A DNA stretch of 64,000 bases from Sulfitobacter mediterraneus (GTDB lineage: Bacteria > Pseudomonadota > Alphaproteobacteria > Rhodobacterales > Rhodobacteraceae): NCBI RefSeq assembly GCF_003054325.1, contig NZ_QBKU01000009.1:124001-188000 (forward strand), given 5' to 3'. Positions 45,301 through 53,456 of the stretch are shown here, piece by piece (the stretch's first letter is position 1; each line of letters starts with the position of its first letter). The notes beneath the pieces were generated by a model. It worked only from the letters and a program-made list of their open reading frames with translations. It was not told the origin of the DNA and did not search any database. Both the position numbers and the translations under genes were made by a program.

Positions 45301-46959
45301 GATCGCAAAGACACAGACGCCGCGATGGAACTGGCAATTGCCCGCGATGCGCCGACCTTTGTCTATTCCCGTGCTGATTGGGCGCAGGTGGCCCGCGCCA
45401 ACCCAGCACTTGGCACGTCGCCGCGTCTGGCCAGCGTTCTTGTTGCAACGGGGGGTGGCACAACCGAAATTCGGGCGCGTCTGATGCAATTGTCGGGCGA
45501 CGAATTGATCGCGGAGGCCGAAGATTACATCAAGGACGAGATCATCAACGTCCTGAAGATCGAAAAGAGCGTCATTCAGGTGGAGCGCCCGATGAGCGAG
45601 CTTGGCCTCGACAGCCTGTCATCGTTCGAACTGAAGATCCGCATTGAAACGGCCCTGCAAGCCTCGATCCCTGTGTCAAAGTTTTTGCAAGCACCGTCTA
45701 TTCGCGAGTTATCTACGATGCTTGCCGCCGAGATCGAATTGATCCGCCGGGCCGAGGCGGCCGCTTTGGCGCAAGGCGAGGCATCAGGTGAAACCGTTGG
45801 CGATGCAAAAACATCCACCGGATTTGCCGCGAGTAATCGGCAGATTGGCTTGCTGCGGGATGCTGCCGCGCCGATGACATCGCCGTGCGCACTGGCCGCC
45901 ATGGAACATTCGGCAATCTGCACGCTTGATGAGCAAACCAGCGTTGAGGATCTTGAAAAGGCCCTTCGCAAGCTGGAGCGCCGCCATCCGATGTTAACGA
46001 TGCGCGTGGGCGCGGACGGGCAGATCATCTCTGACGGTCCCGGTGTCACCTTGGCCGAAGAACCTGTTGAGGCGCTGCTGGACGTGGCGAACAGTGAATG
46101 GGCGCGGCTGTCCTGGCAGCAAAAGGGTGATCAGACGATCCTTGCCTTGCGCCTGCACCACGCGGCAGGGGATGCGGCTTCGGCGGATCTGCTTTTGCAT
46201 GAGATTGCACAGGTTTTGGCAGGTGAAGCGCTGCCAAAACCGATGCCGCGCCGCAAGCTCTTGTCATATCTGGCCAACAGCCGCTTTGACGCGGAAGACC
46301 CTGCCTCGCAGCAAGATCGTGCGTTCTGGTGGTATGCGCTCACGGCGACGCCGGCCCGCCCTGTGCCGTTTGGCACGCGCAGCCGCGCCCTTGTTCCGGC
46401 GCTGGCGGGCCGCAACCACGGACAAGCGGAGGCCATCACGAACAAGGTCTCGGGGACGCCTGCAACCTCTGTCTTGCTTCGCGCATTCGCAACCGCCTTG
46501 CGTGACGCAAGCCGCAGCACTGGTCCTGTTCTGATTGGGCGGAAAACCTCATTGCGCGCGGGTTTGCCAAAAGGATCGGCCATTGGCCCCTTTGAGATCG
46601 AGCAACCGCTGCCGGTTCCGACCACCCGTGCAGGACGTGCTGATCTGGCTCAGTTTGAGCGTGTTCTGGCCGCGGCGGACAGGCACCGCAAGTTTGACAG
46701 CCATGTCGCCGCAGCAGAGTTTACAGCTGCCTTTGAAGACTGGGATGTCTCGCCGTTCCAGTTCCTTTTTGAAGAGGTTGACGCATTGTCCAGCGCCGCG
46801 CCACAAAACCTGCTGCATGATGTCTGTTTGCAGGTGTGCAAGCATGAGGGGCAGACCCAGTTGCGCCTGGTTTACGACTCCGATGTCGTTGCGCCGCAGA
46901 CCGCGCAGTCGGTGTCACACGCCCTGATGGCAGATCTATCGCAGGTAGAACGCGTCTGA
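39316..46959 (+). CDS. Reducing type I polyketide synthase with C-terminal condensation-like domain
   Basis: A 2547-residue multidomain synthase that builds a fully reduced polyketide or branched fatty acyl chain. Domains: KS (about 12-430; Cys185 in DTACSSS, His320, His359); AT (about 555-860; Ser648 in GHSIGEA, His752 in AWHSYH); DH (about 915-1190; His946, Asp1112); a Rossmann-like structural region; ER (about 1460-1775; TGGVG at 1596-1600); KR (about 1790-1975; TGGTGGF, Ser1928/1929, Tyr1942); ACP (Ser2100 in LGLDSLSS). After the ACP a condensation/acyltransferase-like domain retains HHAAGD (His2281, His2282, Asp2286). There is no thioesterase, so transfer by the condensation domain probably releases the chain. 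The order matches mycobacterial Mas/Pks2-type synthases. DH has Ser in place of the usual Gly in HxxxGxxxxP. The start at 39316 has AGGAAG upstream. Confidence 0.95.
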   Translation: MKDQNCDAAAGIHEPIAIVGMSCNLPGDNRTPAEFFDFLLKKQCGIVEIPKDRWGVDVFYDPDPAAIAKSVSKWAGFIKDVRGFDAKFFGISPREAAGMDPQQRLVLQGAVEAMMDAQIPLEEFARKSTGVFIGISQSEYRTLQEMRITSTESYAGTGYALCISANRISHRLNLTGPSYAVDTACSSSLTALDQAVQNLRTGACDMAIVGGVNAMTHPSPFLAFSKAGMISPTGRISTFDAAANGFVRGEGAGMIVIKPLSHAQADGDRIHAVIEGTAANQDGSTNTITAPNQQAQTAMLRSLFNAAPIGPEQIGFIEAHGTGTPIGDPIEAGAIGTVIGQNAPDHPVYIGSSKANVGHLESGAGITGLIKAAMAVKTGVVPPNIHFKDPNPYIPFDALNLEVPVKPEAFPDRDGPNYAVVNSFGFGGANACALLSAPPAKSYDYHPVAAQPSTAPLAGGEDGFPHLIPVSGATEEALQANGAALLEAMRGKGALAKTTLSDIAAALATKRSHLMYRAVILAHTTAQLKKALKSLASGESDAPNIITGQKQTSNKLCFTFSGQGSQWWGMARDLLERNAVFSDAVDAFDAEFIPVAGWSIRAELLKDQDSSRIDDTTVTQPALFAIQSGLAALWKEFGVEPDMVAGHSIGEAAASYITNGLSLSGAAKFLSKRGVIRDQLGAKGAMAAIGMNQADVEAILPTHGKLGIAAINGPGSTTISGDYDALHEFVEEFEMLNPDTFIRALTVDTAWHSYHLDAGEGWFRREMATIDWSVPTLPFISTVTGRPETKFDTDYGWLNLRRPVRYQAAIETAIDMGANLFLELGPAATLAGPTKSTALEAGASVTVLNSINRKNDDFETMARGAAALFAMGYPLNWQAITGAPRCHVELPQNQWVEEPFWQDSEESRGLLFTPVKHPFLGMPERGNGTTWTSEINLKAYPYLKDHRMQSDVIFPAAGYVDTMIALCRDQFGPDKIIEVENAVIHEALFINADDEVLFSNVYDPERGRVKLYSRIRDAQDDWVLRSEAKVRVLDVKAPKARPFDPEDPSYEKIDAAYVYDVDASTGLINYGTAFQTVEDLWMSRSKTVARIILRKEGEPTKDRHHLHPTMFDGCLQILEPSMTLKKVAQGRQPGDPVCLPVGVGRMRVYSDFPDEVIVRADQFKNTNGSDASVGFTVMDLDGNVLMVVEDVRVKLLPSKQAEEAGDSVPAHFVRQDIVELREPLGADPNTGHWIVLTHGGADEPELIAAMQELGADVRCIARDVLGDDPGGALADMLGTQIENGGLSGIVVGWPLGLSEATEDTGTNTLFEPIDACVKDIISLGELMDYARAGTNGLPDFVFLTSGAYPDTNGKARGAAILSQMPIAAMVRGLATEAPEYNVRVIDADADAQIAPQLLARHILTPSPDTEIILRGGTCLAPRLHHADPQDFDPKMLSVLSSDAVTNFHATMPSPGVIDQVGLVEIPLAPIGPEEVRVRVSAVGLNFRDIMAVTGLLPIEAEPEPAWQNLGLEFGGTIEAVGTEVSRFQPGDRVMGLGKRCLQRFMTIHPDALTLVPDHISLAEASTIPSAFATAHYALNHVGRMRKGEKVFIHVATGGVGTAAVQLAQAAGAEIFATAGSPTKRRHLKALGVQHVMDSRSLKFADDVMRITKGKGVDILLNSLPGDFIAKGLDIMAPYGRFLEIGKRDVYEDAAIGMKVLRRNVSLSVLDLAAMGEERPDLMADLFAELAEMLTAQSLTALPLTEFPVSRVSDAIRFMSQAKHMGKVVVSMDADRFEIRRDDNRAVTLSNDASYLVTGGTGGFSLSVADWLSRVGAGHLILASRSGKIAKADEKKIKKLRDRGTEVSVVALDISDTDAVDQFVSAVQASDRPLKGVVHGAAVIKDGFANQLTPDMITDVLSPKIKGAWNLHRAFAATGTEPDFMIGFSSIAQATGSAGQTNYIAGNAFLDALAHYRLSMGRPGTAIDWGVIADAGFVSRNSALASYLESVGQFGLDRKDTDAAMELAIARDAPTFVYSRADWAQVARANPALGTSPRLASVLVATGGGTTEIRARLMQLSGDELIAEAEDYIKDEIINVLKIEKSVIQVERPMSELGLDSLSSFELKIRIETALQASIPVSKFLQAPSIRELSTMLAAEIELIRRAEAAALAQGEASGETVGDAKTSTGFAASNRQIGLLRDAAAPMTSPCALAAMEHSAICTLDEQTSVEDLEKALRKLERRHPMLTMRVGADGQIISDGPGVTLAEEPVEALLDVANSEWARLSWQQKGDQTILALRLHHAAGDAASADLLLHEIAQVLAGEALPKPMPRRKLLSYLANSRFDAEDPASQQDRAFWWYALTATPARPVPFGTRSRALVPALAGRNHGQAEAITNKVSGTPATSVLLRAFATALRDASRSTGPVLIGRKTSLRAGLPKGSAIGPFEIEQPLPVPTTRAGRADLAQFERVLAAADRHRKFDSHVAAAEFTAAFEDWDVSPFQFLFEEVDALSSAAPQNLLHDVCLQVCKHEGQTQLRLVYDSDVVAPQTAQSVSHALMADLSQVERV

Positions 46960-48335
46960 TGACAGGCAAACAGATAGAGGCCCAAGCAGCACAGCCAACA
47001 ATCTATCCGGCCACAACCTGGCAACAATACCTGTTGGATGAGGCAACCCATCCCGACTGTACCGACGATCTGCGGGACAGGTTTATCCTGTCCAATGCCT
47101 TTCTGGTGCAGCCCAAAGTCGATCTGCGTCGCTTGCGCCGGGCTGTGGAAAAACTCCGCGAGCGACACGATAGCCTGCGCATTCGGCTTTGCCAAATCAA
47201 AGGCAAATGGCGTGCCGTGATTGACCCGCCACACGGTGAAACCATCCACGAAGTGGATTTAGGCGATCTGGACGACGAAGATTTCTTGCCCGCGGTTTCG
47301 GCGATTGCCAATGCGCCGATGCCGTTGATTGACGCCCCCCTCGCCGAGGTCATCGTGGCCCATTGCGGCATGCGCGGCGATGTCCTGATTACGCGGGTGC
47401 ATCATGCGATCACTGATGGGTACGGCATGGTGGTCCTCACTGAGGATCTGACGAAATTCCTGATCGGGCTGCCGGTTACGGGCAAGGCAGTATCACACAC
47501 CGACTACATTAAGCGGTTTCAATCCCCCCGACCCAGCCATGCAGCCAAGACCGAAGCCTTTTGGGAGGCATTGCACCGCGACCTGCCGCCAGAACCCAAT
47601 GTCGGGCGCAAGGCAAAGGGGATCGAACCGCTGTCTTATGCGCTGGGAAAGGTCGACCAACGGCAACTGTTCTGCCGGGCAACTCCAGACAGCCTTCGAG
47701 CATTCGAAGCAGCGGCCAGAGCGGCGAACCTCAGCGCAACAACGCTCTTGTTCGCGGCCTACCTCGAGGCGATCTGTCAGTGCTACGGTCTGGACCGGCT
47801 GATGTTTATGGTTGCGATCTCTCGCAGTGATCCGGCCCTTGATACCTATGTGGGGGATCACACGCTTGATCCGTTTTTGCCATATCGCAGCTTCGGATCA
47901 TTGCGGATCATTGACGCGGCCAAAGCTCTTGCCGACACCTTTGCCGAGGCGATGACCCATCTGCCATCTGATGCGGCACGTCGGGGAACGCCCTATCAGC
48001 GGGAGCTGATCGCGCGAGGATGCAATCCCAGCCAGTTTTCTGTCCACCAACCCCGCGCCATGTCCCGCCAAGACAGATCCATGTTCAGCGAGGGGTTTTA
48101 TGCGGGGGTAGGTGTCACCCAAAAGATCGGGCCATTCACGCTTGAGGCATTGGACACTTCGGTCCGGCGGCGGCGATTTGCTGACATGCGGCTTGAGGCC
48201 GGATCGGCCAAGGTTCGCACCGGGTTTGGCCTGTCTTACGACGGGATCAGCTATACCGAGAACGAAGCCCGCGCGATTACCGACAGGATCTGCGACCTGC
48301 TGGATCTAGACCTGATTGATACGGAATTGACATGA
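46959..48335 (+). CDS. Stand-alone condensation/PapA-like acyltransferase
   Basis: A 458-residue protein with the chloramphenicol-acetyltransferase/condensation fold. The catalytic HHxxxDG motif is intact (His148-His149 ... Asp153-Gly154, VHHAITDGYG). LRRAVEKLRERHDSLRIRL is the typical N-terminal helix after the first strand, and a FYAGVGVTQKIGPFTLEAL-like latch occurs late. Such enzymes (PapA, wax-ester-like or NRPS C domains) transfer acyl chains from carrier proteins to hydroxyl or amino acceptors. The start codon overlaps the PKS stop by one base (TGATG), so the two are translated in step; it probably esterifies the PKS product onto an acceptor. Confidence 0.88.
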   Translation: MTGKQIEAQAAQPTIYPATTWQQYLLDEATHPDCTDDLRDRFILSNAFLVQPKVDLRRLRRAVEKLRERHDSLRIRLCQIKGKWRAVIDPPHGETIHEVDLGDLDDEDFLPAVSAIANAPMPLIDAPLAEVIVAHCGMRGDVLITRVHHAITDGYGMVVLTEDLTKFLIGLPVTGKAVSHTDYIKRFQSPRPSHAAKTEAFWEALHRDLPPEPNVGRKAKGIEPLSYALGKVDQRQLFCRATPDSLRAFEAAARAANLSATTLLFAAYLEAICQCYGLDRLMFMVAISRSDPALDTYVGDHTLDPFLPYRSFGSLRIIDAAKALADTFAEAMTHLPSDAARRGTPYQRELIARGCNPSQFSVHQPRAMSRQDRSMFSEGFYAGVGVTQKIGPFTLEALDTSVRRRRFADMRLEAGSAKVRTGFGLSYDGISYTENEARAITDRICDLLDLDLIDTELT

Positions 48336-49504
48336 CCGTAAATCCGGACCGCAAAGAACCGATTAACCTGCGCCAGTTCGGGTTTCACCCCTTATCGCTG
48401 CGGCTTTGGCATGGGATGGCGCTAGACGCGTGGCTGCGTGCGATGAGGGGCAAATGGCATATGGTCTCACCCAGCCGTTACCCGCTTGTTGCGATGATCA
48501 CCCTTTTCAGCATCAGCAACTTGGGTCTCAAATGGCTGTCGCAATTGATCTACGGACGGCGGTTGGCCAAAGTCGAAATCGTGCCAGACCCGATATTTGT
48601 CATCGGACATTGGCGCAGTGGCACAACTTGGCTGCACCAGTTGATGATCTCTGACCCACGGCACGCGGCTCCGGATGTCAGGGCCTGTTTCCGCCCGGAA
48701 ACATTTCTGGTCGGGCGCGGGATTTTGACACCGATATTGCGCTGGGCGCTTCGGGAAAAACGCCCGATGGACAATGTCCGCCTGAAACTGGAAAGCGCTG
48801 AGGAGGATGAACACGGGATTTCATTGTCTGGTGCTCTGTCTCCCTATCGTCACAGCATGTTCCCCAATGATGAACGCCGTGTGCCGGCGAACCCCGATGA
48901 CATGGCGGCCGAAGATGCAGCGTTCTGGCGCAAGAAATGGCTGGCGTTTCTAACGCGGGTCCAGTTTGTGAACCCCGGTAAACGCATGGTTCTGAAGTCC
49001 CCCACGCATACGATGCGCACAAAAGAGATCCTGCGCATCTTCCCGGATGCAAAATTCATCCACATTGTTCGCGACCCCTATAAGGTGTTTCTGTCCAACC
49101 GAAATTCGCGCACCGCGATGTATTCCGTTTCATCGCTGCAAGACCATTTGCCCTCACAAGAAAACCGCGACGCTAGTATGATCAAGCGATCCGTGGCGTT
49201 TCACAAACAGTTTGACCAGGATCGGCGCCACATTCCCGATGACCAGATTATCACCCTGCGATATGAGGATTTGAGGGCAGATCCCATGGCGAGCATCCGC
49301 ACAATCTATTCTCATCTGGACCTTGGTGATTTTGCGCTGATTGAGGGCAATCTCGGCGCGTTGGTCGGGCCTGCGCGTCCCTATCAAAACAATCGTTATG
49401 AGCTGGACGATCAAACCCGGGCGATGGTGGATGATCAATTTGCCGACTTCTTTGAGCAGTACGGTTACGTGCCGATGGATCAACGCCCGGCAGCCGCGAC
49501 ATGA
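48332..49504 (+). CDS. PAPS-dependent sulfotransferase
   Basis: A 390-residue sulfotransferase. GHWRSGTTWLHQL (Gly92-Leu104) is the 5'-phosphosulfate loop, and KFIHIVRDPYKVFLSNR supplies Arg247 and Ser255 for the 3'-phosphate. VLKSPTHTMR and LRYEDLRADP match the Stf3-like lipid sulfotransferases of mycobacteria and other bacteria. An N-terminal hydrophobic patch (about 45-65) suggests membrane association. ATGA overlap with the acyltransferase and 4-bp overlap with the exporter make it an integral step; it probably sulfates a hydroxyl of the lipid or its head group. Confidence 0.9.
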   Translation: MTVNPDRKEPINLRQFGFHPLSLRLWHGMALDAWLRAMRGKWHMVSPSRYPLVAMITLFSISNLGLKWLSQLIYGRRLAKVEIVPDPIFVIGHWRSGTTWLHQLMISDPRHAAPDVRACFRPETFLVGRGILTPILRWALREKRPMDNVRLKLESAEEDEHGISLSGALSPYRHSMFPNDERRVPANPDDMAAEDAAFWRKKWLAFLTRVQFVNPGKRMVLKSPTHTMRTKEILRIFPDAKFIHIVRDPYKVFLSNRNSRTAMYSVSSLQDHLPSQENRDASMIKRSVAFHKQFDQDRRHIPDDQIITLRYEDLRADPMASIRTIYSHLDLGDFALIEGNLGALVGPARPYQNNRYELDDQTRAMVDDQFADFFEQYGYVPMDQRPAAAT

Positions 49505-51789
49505 CCTTGTCAGAGCGGATCACCCAGCGGTTCTTCCGGTTTCGGATTGTTGCATTGGTTTTGTTTGCAGCGCTGATCATTGGTCTGTCATCCGGCATCC
49601 CCCGTTTGGAATTCTCATCCGACAGTCGCGGGTTCTTTGGTCATAGTAACAAAGAATTCGCGTATGTTTTACAGATCGAAGAGACCTATACGATCTCCAA
49701 CACTCTGCTGTTGATGGTTGTCCCACCGCCGGGCCACGCCTTTGCCCCCGGCACCTTGAAGATTTTGCAGCAGATGACCGATGACGCATGGCAAATGCCC
49801 TACGCCCTGCGCATCGATTCCGCGATCAACCACATGCATTCCTATGCCCAAGGCGACGACATCCTTGTGGAGCCGATGCTGGATGAAGATGCCGAGATCA
49901 CGCCAGAAGCGGCGGAACGGTTCCGCGAATTGGCCATGGCATCGGGCACCCTGCGCAATACGCTTTTGTCCGAGAATGGCGATGCCTATGGGATCACCAT
50001 TCGCGTTATTCTCCCCAAGGAAGAGGGCAAACCGGCGGCGCGCAGAGAGGTCGAGCAGTTCCTCAAACAATTGCGCGATGATTGGCAAGCCGCCTATCCG
50101 GGTTGGGAGGTGCGCATTGCCGGCGGTTTGTTGGGCAACACCCTTTTGGCTCAGGTCGCGGTTGAGGATATCCTCTATCTCGTTCCTCTTGCGCTTTTGG
50201 CTGTGGTCATTCTTTTCATCGTTGCACTAGGCTCCTTTGCGGCTGTCGCGGCGTCGGTGGTTGTCTTGGTCTGCGCAACGCTGGCCACCTTTGGATTTGC
50301 CGGATGGGCCAATGTCGCGTTGACGGCTGGCACGGCGATTGGCCCGCTTGCGGTGATGGTTCTGGTCTCGACCAGTTGCGTCCACATCGTTCTTGGCACC
50401 ATTCGCGCAGCCGAAGCGGGGCAGGAGGGTGATCCATTTCGCTATGCCATCACGCAGAACCTAGCGCCGGTGACCGTCAGCCATCTGACAACGGCTTTTG
50501 GATTTTTGTGCCTGAATTTCGCCCCGTCGCCGCCCTTGGCCCAGATGGGCAATATCGTGGCCTTAGGATTGTTGGTCGGTCATGTGTCGGTGTTTGTGCT
50601 GCTGCCAAACTTGTTGCACGCCGCCTATCCACGCCGCGCAAGCCGCCTGATGGTCAGCGGGCAGGATATGCGCCGGTTCGCGCAGTGGGTTCTGGGAAAA
50701 AGCCGGATCTGGCTGATGCTGTTTCCGGTCACTGGTGGTCTGGCTGTTTTGGGTATCCTGCGGCTGGACTACGACGACAATGTCATCCGCTACTTTGATC
50801 AACGCTACGAATTGCGTCAAGATGCAGAGGCCATTCAGCAGCGGCTGACGGGCCTTGAGGCGATGCAGTTCAATCTGCAAGCTGCCGATGGCCAAAGCGT
50901 ATTCGAACCGGAGTTCTTGAAAGCGGTGGATCGCTTTGCCGTGTGGTTAGAAGCGCAGCCTGATGTTGTGGCGGTGTCGTCTCTCACCCGGATCATCAAA
51001 GACCTGAACCAAAGCATGAATGGTGACGCGGAAGACGCCTTTGCAATAGCCAAGACCCAACCCGCGAATGCGCAGCTTTTGATGTTCTACGAATTGTCCT
51101 TGCCCGTAGGGATGGATCTGAACGTGATGATGGATGTGGACCGGACACAGACCCTGCTCACGGCGACCCTGCGAAGCCCGCACAGTTCTGCGGTGCGGGC
51201 GCTGGCGCAGAACGCAGAGACGTGGCTGTCTGAAAACGAGCCTGAAATTGCCACACGTGCGGCGGGCATGGGCATCGCTTTCGCCCGGATATCCCACCGC
51301 AACAACAGTCAAATGCTGTTTGGATTTTTGACTGTGCTGGGACTGGTCTCCGTCACCCTGGTCCTTACCTTGCGCAGTCTGCGGCACGGGATCATCAGCC
51401 TTGTGCCAAATCTGGTGCCTGCGCTGTTGGCGTTTGGACTTTGGGGCTGGACCATTGGCGATCTGAATTTGGGATCGACAGTGGTGACCACAATGACGTT
51501 TGGCATCGTGGTAGATGACACGGTGCATTTTCTGATGCACTACCTGCGAGAAAGACGTCGTGGGCTCAGTGTAGAAACCGCATTGGAAGAAACTTTTGCC
51601 GTGGTCGGCTCTTCCATCACACTTACGTCCATCGCTTTGATATTGGGCTTTGGTATCATGTCCGCCTCAGGCTTTTCCATCAATCAACACATCGGTATGC
51701 TGACCGCCACGGTGATCGCTTTTGCACTGCTGTCCGATCTGTTGTTATTGCCTGCCCTGCTTCGCACCTTTCAAGGAAAGTCACTATGA
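49501..51789 (+). CDS. MMPL/RND-family exporter
   Basis: A 762-residue RND-superfamily transporter. It has two similar halves, each with one helix, a periplasmic loop (about residues 30-220 and 420-610) and five more helices. GIVVDDTVHFLMHYL in the second half carries the paired acidic residues of proton relay. Size and layout match MmpL and hopanoid-exporter HpnN-like proteins rather than AcrB (about 1040 residues). It is paired with a LolA-like periplasmic protein, the usual partner of lipid-moving RND proteins in Gram-negatives. Likely cargo: the sulfated polyketide lipid made by the three upstream genes. Confidence 0.93.
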   Translation: MTLSERITQRFFRFRIVALVLFAALIIGLSSGIPRLEFSSDSRGFFGHSNKEFAYVLQIEETYTISNTLLLMVVPPPGHAFAPGTLKILQQMTDDAWQMPYALRIDSAINHMHSYAQGDDILVEPMLDEDAEITPEAAERFRELAMASGTLRNTLLSENGDAYGITIRVILPKEEGKPAARREVEQFLKQLRDDWQAAYPGWEVRIAGGLLGNTLLAQVAVEDILYLVPLALLAVVILFIVALGSFAAVAASVVVLVCATLATFGFAGWANVALTAGTAIGPLAVMVLVSTSCVHIVLGTIRAAEAGQEGDPFRYAITQNLAPVTVSHLTTAFGFLCLNFAPSPPLAQMGNIVALGLLVGHVSVFVLLPNLLHAAYPRRASRLMVSGQDMRRFAQWVLGKSRIWLMLFPVTGGLAVLGILRLDYDDNVIRYFDQRYELRQDAEAIQQRLTGLEAMQFNLQAADGQSVFEPEFLKAVDRFAVWLEAQPDVVAVSSLTRIIKDLNQSMNGDAEDAFAIAKTQPANAQLLMFYELSLPVGMDLNVMMDVDRTQTLLTATLRSPHSSAVRALAQNAETWLSENEPEIATRAAGMGIAFARISHRNNSQMLFGFLTVLGLVSVTLVLTLRSLRHGIISLVPNLVPALLAFGLWGWTIGDLNLGSTVVTTMTFGIVVDDTVHFLMHYLRERRRGLSVETALEETFAVVGSSITLTSIALILGFGIMSASGFSINQHIGMLTATVIAFALLSDLLLLPALLRTFQGKSL

Positions 51790-52583
51790 TGCTGATCCGT
51801 CGCACCCTGTTTGGGGCCGCCCTTGGCCTGTTGGCCCTTGGGGCCGGCATGGCAGCCGCCGAAACTGCCGAACAGCGCGGTTTGCGCCTTGCGACCGAGG
51901 CATCGAACCGCAACGGGGGCTATGAAGACATCACCGTGTCCGGCGAGATGATCCTCAAAACGTCTGGCGGGCAATCTGCAACCCGCCGATTTGATGCCAG
52001 ATGGGTCACAACAGGGGCAGGCGCCTCGCGGTCCATGCTTATCTTTCGCTGGCCGGGCGACATTCGCAACACCGCTTTGCTGACCCATGTCTTCACGGGA
52101 AAGAAAGACGACCAATGGCTGTACCTGCCGGCAATGGAACGGGTGCGCCGGATTTCGGGCTCGGGGCGGTCGGGCTCATTTGTCGGCAGTGAATTTGCAT
52201 TTGAAGATATGGCCGATCAAGAGGTGGACAAGTTCAAACACCAATGGATTGCTGAACAGAACTGTCCCGGCGGCGGGCGCTGTCATGTGATCGACAGGTT
52301 CCCAACGTCCAAGTCTGGCTACAGCCGCCAGCGGATCTGGCTGGATACGGCGCAATTGCGGTTGCAGCAGGTGCACTACTTTGACCGCCGGGGCGCGCAT
52401 CTCAAGACGTTGTCTGTATCTGGATACCGCCAGTACAACGGGCGGTTTTGGCGGTCATCTCGCATGGATATGGTGAACCATCTGACAGGCGCGCGCACCC
52501 GGCTGAATTGGAAAGGCTACACCTTCAATCAAGGGCTGCAAAAGAATGCCTTTACCGTCAACGCCTTGCGCCGGATTAGATAA
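51786..52583 (+). CDS. LolA-like outer-membrane lipoprotein-sorting family protein
   Basis: A 265-residue periplasmic protein with a signal peptide ending around AAA (residue 25). The mature fold resembles the LolA/LolB-like half-barrel family that follows MMPL genes: GYEDITVSGEMIL, then DQWLYLPAMERVRRISGSGRSGSFVGSEFAFEDM, DRFPTSKSGYSRQRIWLDT, and the C-terminal LNWKGYTFNQGLQKNAFTV. Such proteins have a hydrophobic cavity and are proposed to carry lipids across the periplasm. It overlaps the exporter gene by 4 bp and ends the operon, 11 bp from a convergent DeoR gene. Confidence 0.9.
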   Translation: MMLIRRTLFGAALGLLALGAGMAAAETAEQRGLRLATEASNRNGGYEDITVSGEMILKTSGGQSATRRFDARWVTTGAGASRSMLIFRWPGDIRNTALLTHVFTGKKDDQWLYLPAMERVRRISGSGRSGSFVGSEFAFEDMADQEVDKFKHQWIAEQNCPGGGRCHVIDRFPTSKSGYSRQRIWLDTAQLRLQQVHYFDRRGAHLKTLSVSGYRQYNGRFWRSSRMDMVNHLTGARTRLNWKGYTFNQGLQKNAFTVNALRRIR

Positions 52584-52594
52584 GGCCCATCTGC

Positions 52595-53353
52595 CTACTC
52601 GGCCAGTTGCAGCGTGAAACCCTGCTTGGCCGCCGCGCCGGTTTCCTGTGGCGCGGCTTCGGTTACGATCAACGGCGTGCCACCCGCAGGGGGCAATACC
52701 AGCCCGACCAAAGCCGTTGCGGCCAAGAACTTGCTGCTGTCGATGGCATAGATCGTTTGCCGGGCGATGGCGGACATCGCGACCGAGATGTCATATTCGC
52801 ATTGCTCGGCCACGCGAATGCCCTGCATGGGATCAACCTGTGCAGCGGTCAGGATGGCATAATCGACCTGCATCCGCTCAATCACCTCAAAGGCGGTCCG
52901 GTCGAACGAGGCACCGTCATAGTCGCGCAATTGCGTGCCCGCCATGAACACCCGGTTGCCGTGGATCAGGGCCAAAGTGCTGGCGATATAGGCAGAGTTG
53001 GTCACCACCGTGAGATCCTGACGCTTTTGCAGGGCTTGGGCCACAAAGGCCGCGGTAGATCCGGTGTCGATCGCAACAGACGCGCCATCGGGGATCATGT
53101 TGGCAATGTGGTCTGCGATCTTGGCCTTGGCGGTGCGGTTCTGTTCCATTCGGGCGGCAAAGGGCGCGGTCAATGGGTTGCCCACAGCGCGGATGGCACC
53201 ATGCAGTTTCTCGATATGACCCTGATCGACCAGCGGTTTGATGATCCGGCGCACAGTCTGGTCCGTCACATCCAGCATCCGCGCCAGATCAGTGACTGAG
53301 ACTGTCCCGCGCAAAGCGACGATGTTGGCTATTTGTTGATCATATTTCCCCAT
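52595..53353 (-). CDS. DeoR/GlpR-family transcriptional regulator (first copy)
   Basis: A 252-residue DeoR-type regulator. The N-terminal helix-turn-helix reads GTVSVTDLARMLDVTDQTVRRII, followed by the IEKLHGAIRA hinge and a DeoRC sensor domain (DGASVAIDTGSTAAFVAQAL, LTVVTNSAYIASTLA, IDSSKF). DeoR-family proteins usually sense phosphorylated metabolites. It diverges from the FAD/GcvT oxidoreductase gene; the CAACA/TGTTG boxes at 53390-53414 are the likely operator. It is a paralogue of the regulator at 57594. Confidence 0.9.
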   Translation of the reverse strand: MGKYDQQIANIVALRGTVSVTDLARMLDVTDQTVRRIIKPLVDQGHIEKLHGAIRAVGNPLTAPFAARMEQNRTAKAKIADHIANMIPDGASVAIDTGSTAAFVAQALQKRQDLTVVTNSAYIASTLALIHGNRVFMAGTQLRDYDGASFDRTAFEVIERMQVDYAILTAAQVDPMQGIRVAEQCEYDISVAMSAIARQTIYAIDSSKFLAATALVGLVLPPAGGTPLIVTEAAPQETGAAAKQGFTLQLAE

Positions 53354-53389
53354 GTTTTCTGTCTATTGCAAATTCGCCTCACGGAAAAG

Positions 53390-53414
53390 CAACAAAAAAT
53401 GTTGATTTGTGTTG
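53390..53414. promoter_or_regulatory. CAACA-N5-TGTTG boxes, candidate DeoR operator
   Basis: CAACA (53390-53394) and TGTTG (53400-53404) form a perfect inverted repeat with a 5-base spacer, and a third TGTTG sits one helical turn on at 53410-53414. They lie 37 bp upstream of the DeoR start and 43 bp upstream of the oxidoreductase start. The same pentamers recur in the other DeoR intergenic region. Confidence 0.5.
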
Positions 53415-53456
53415 ATTTAACGTCATGCTGAGAGGGACTCAGCAGGCGGACTCACA

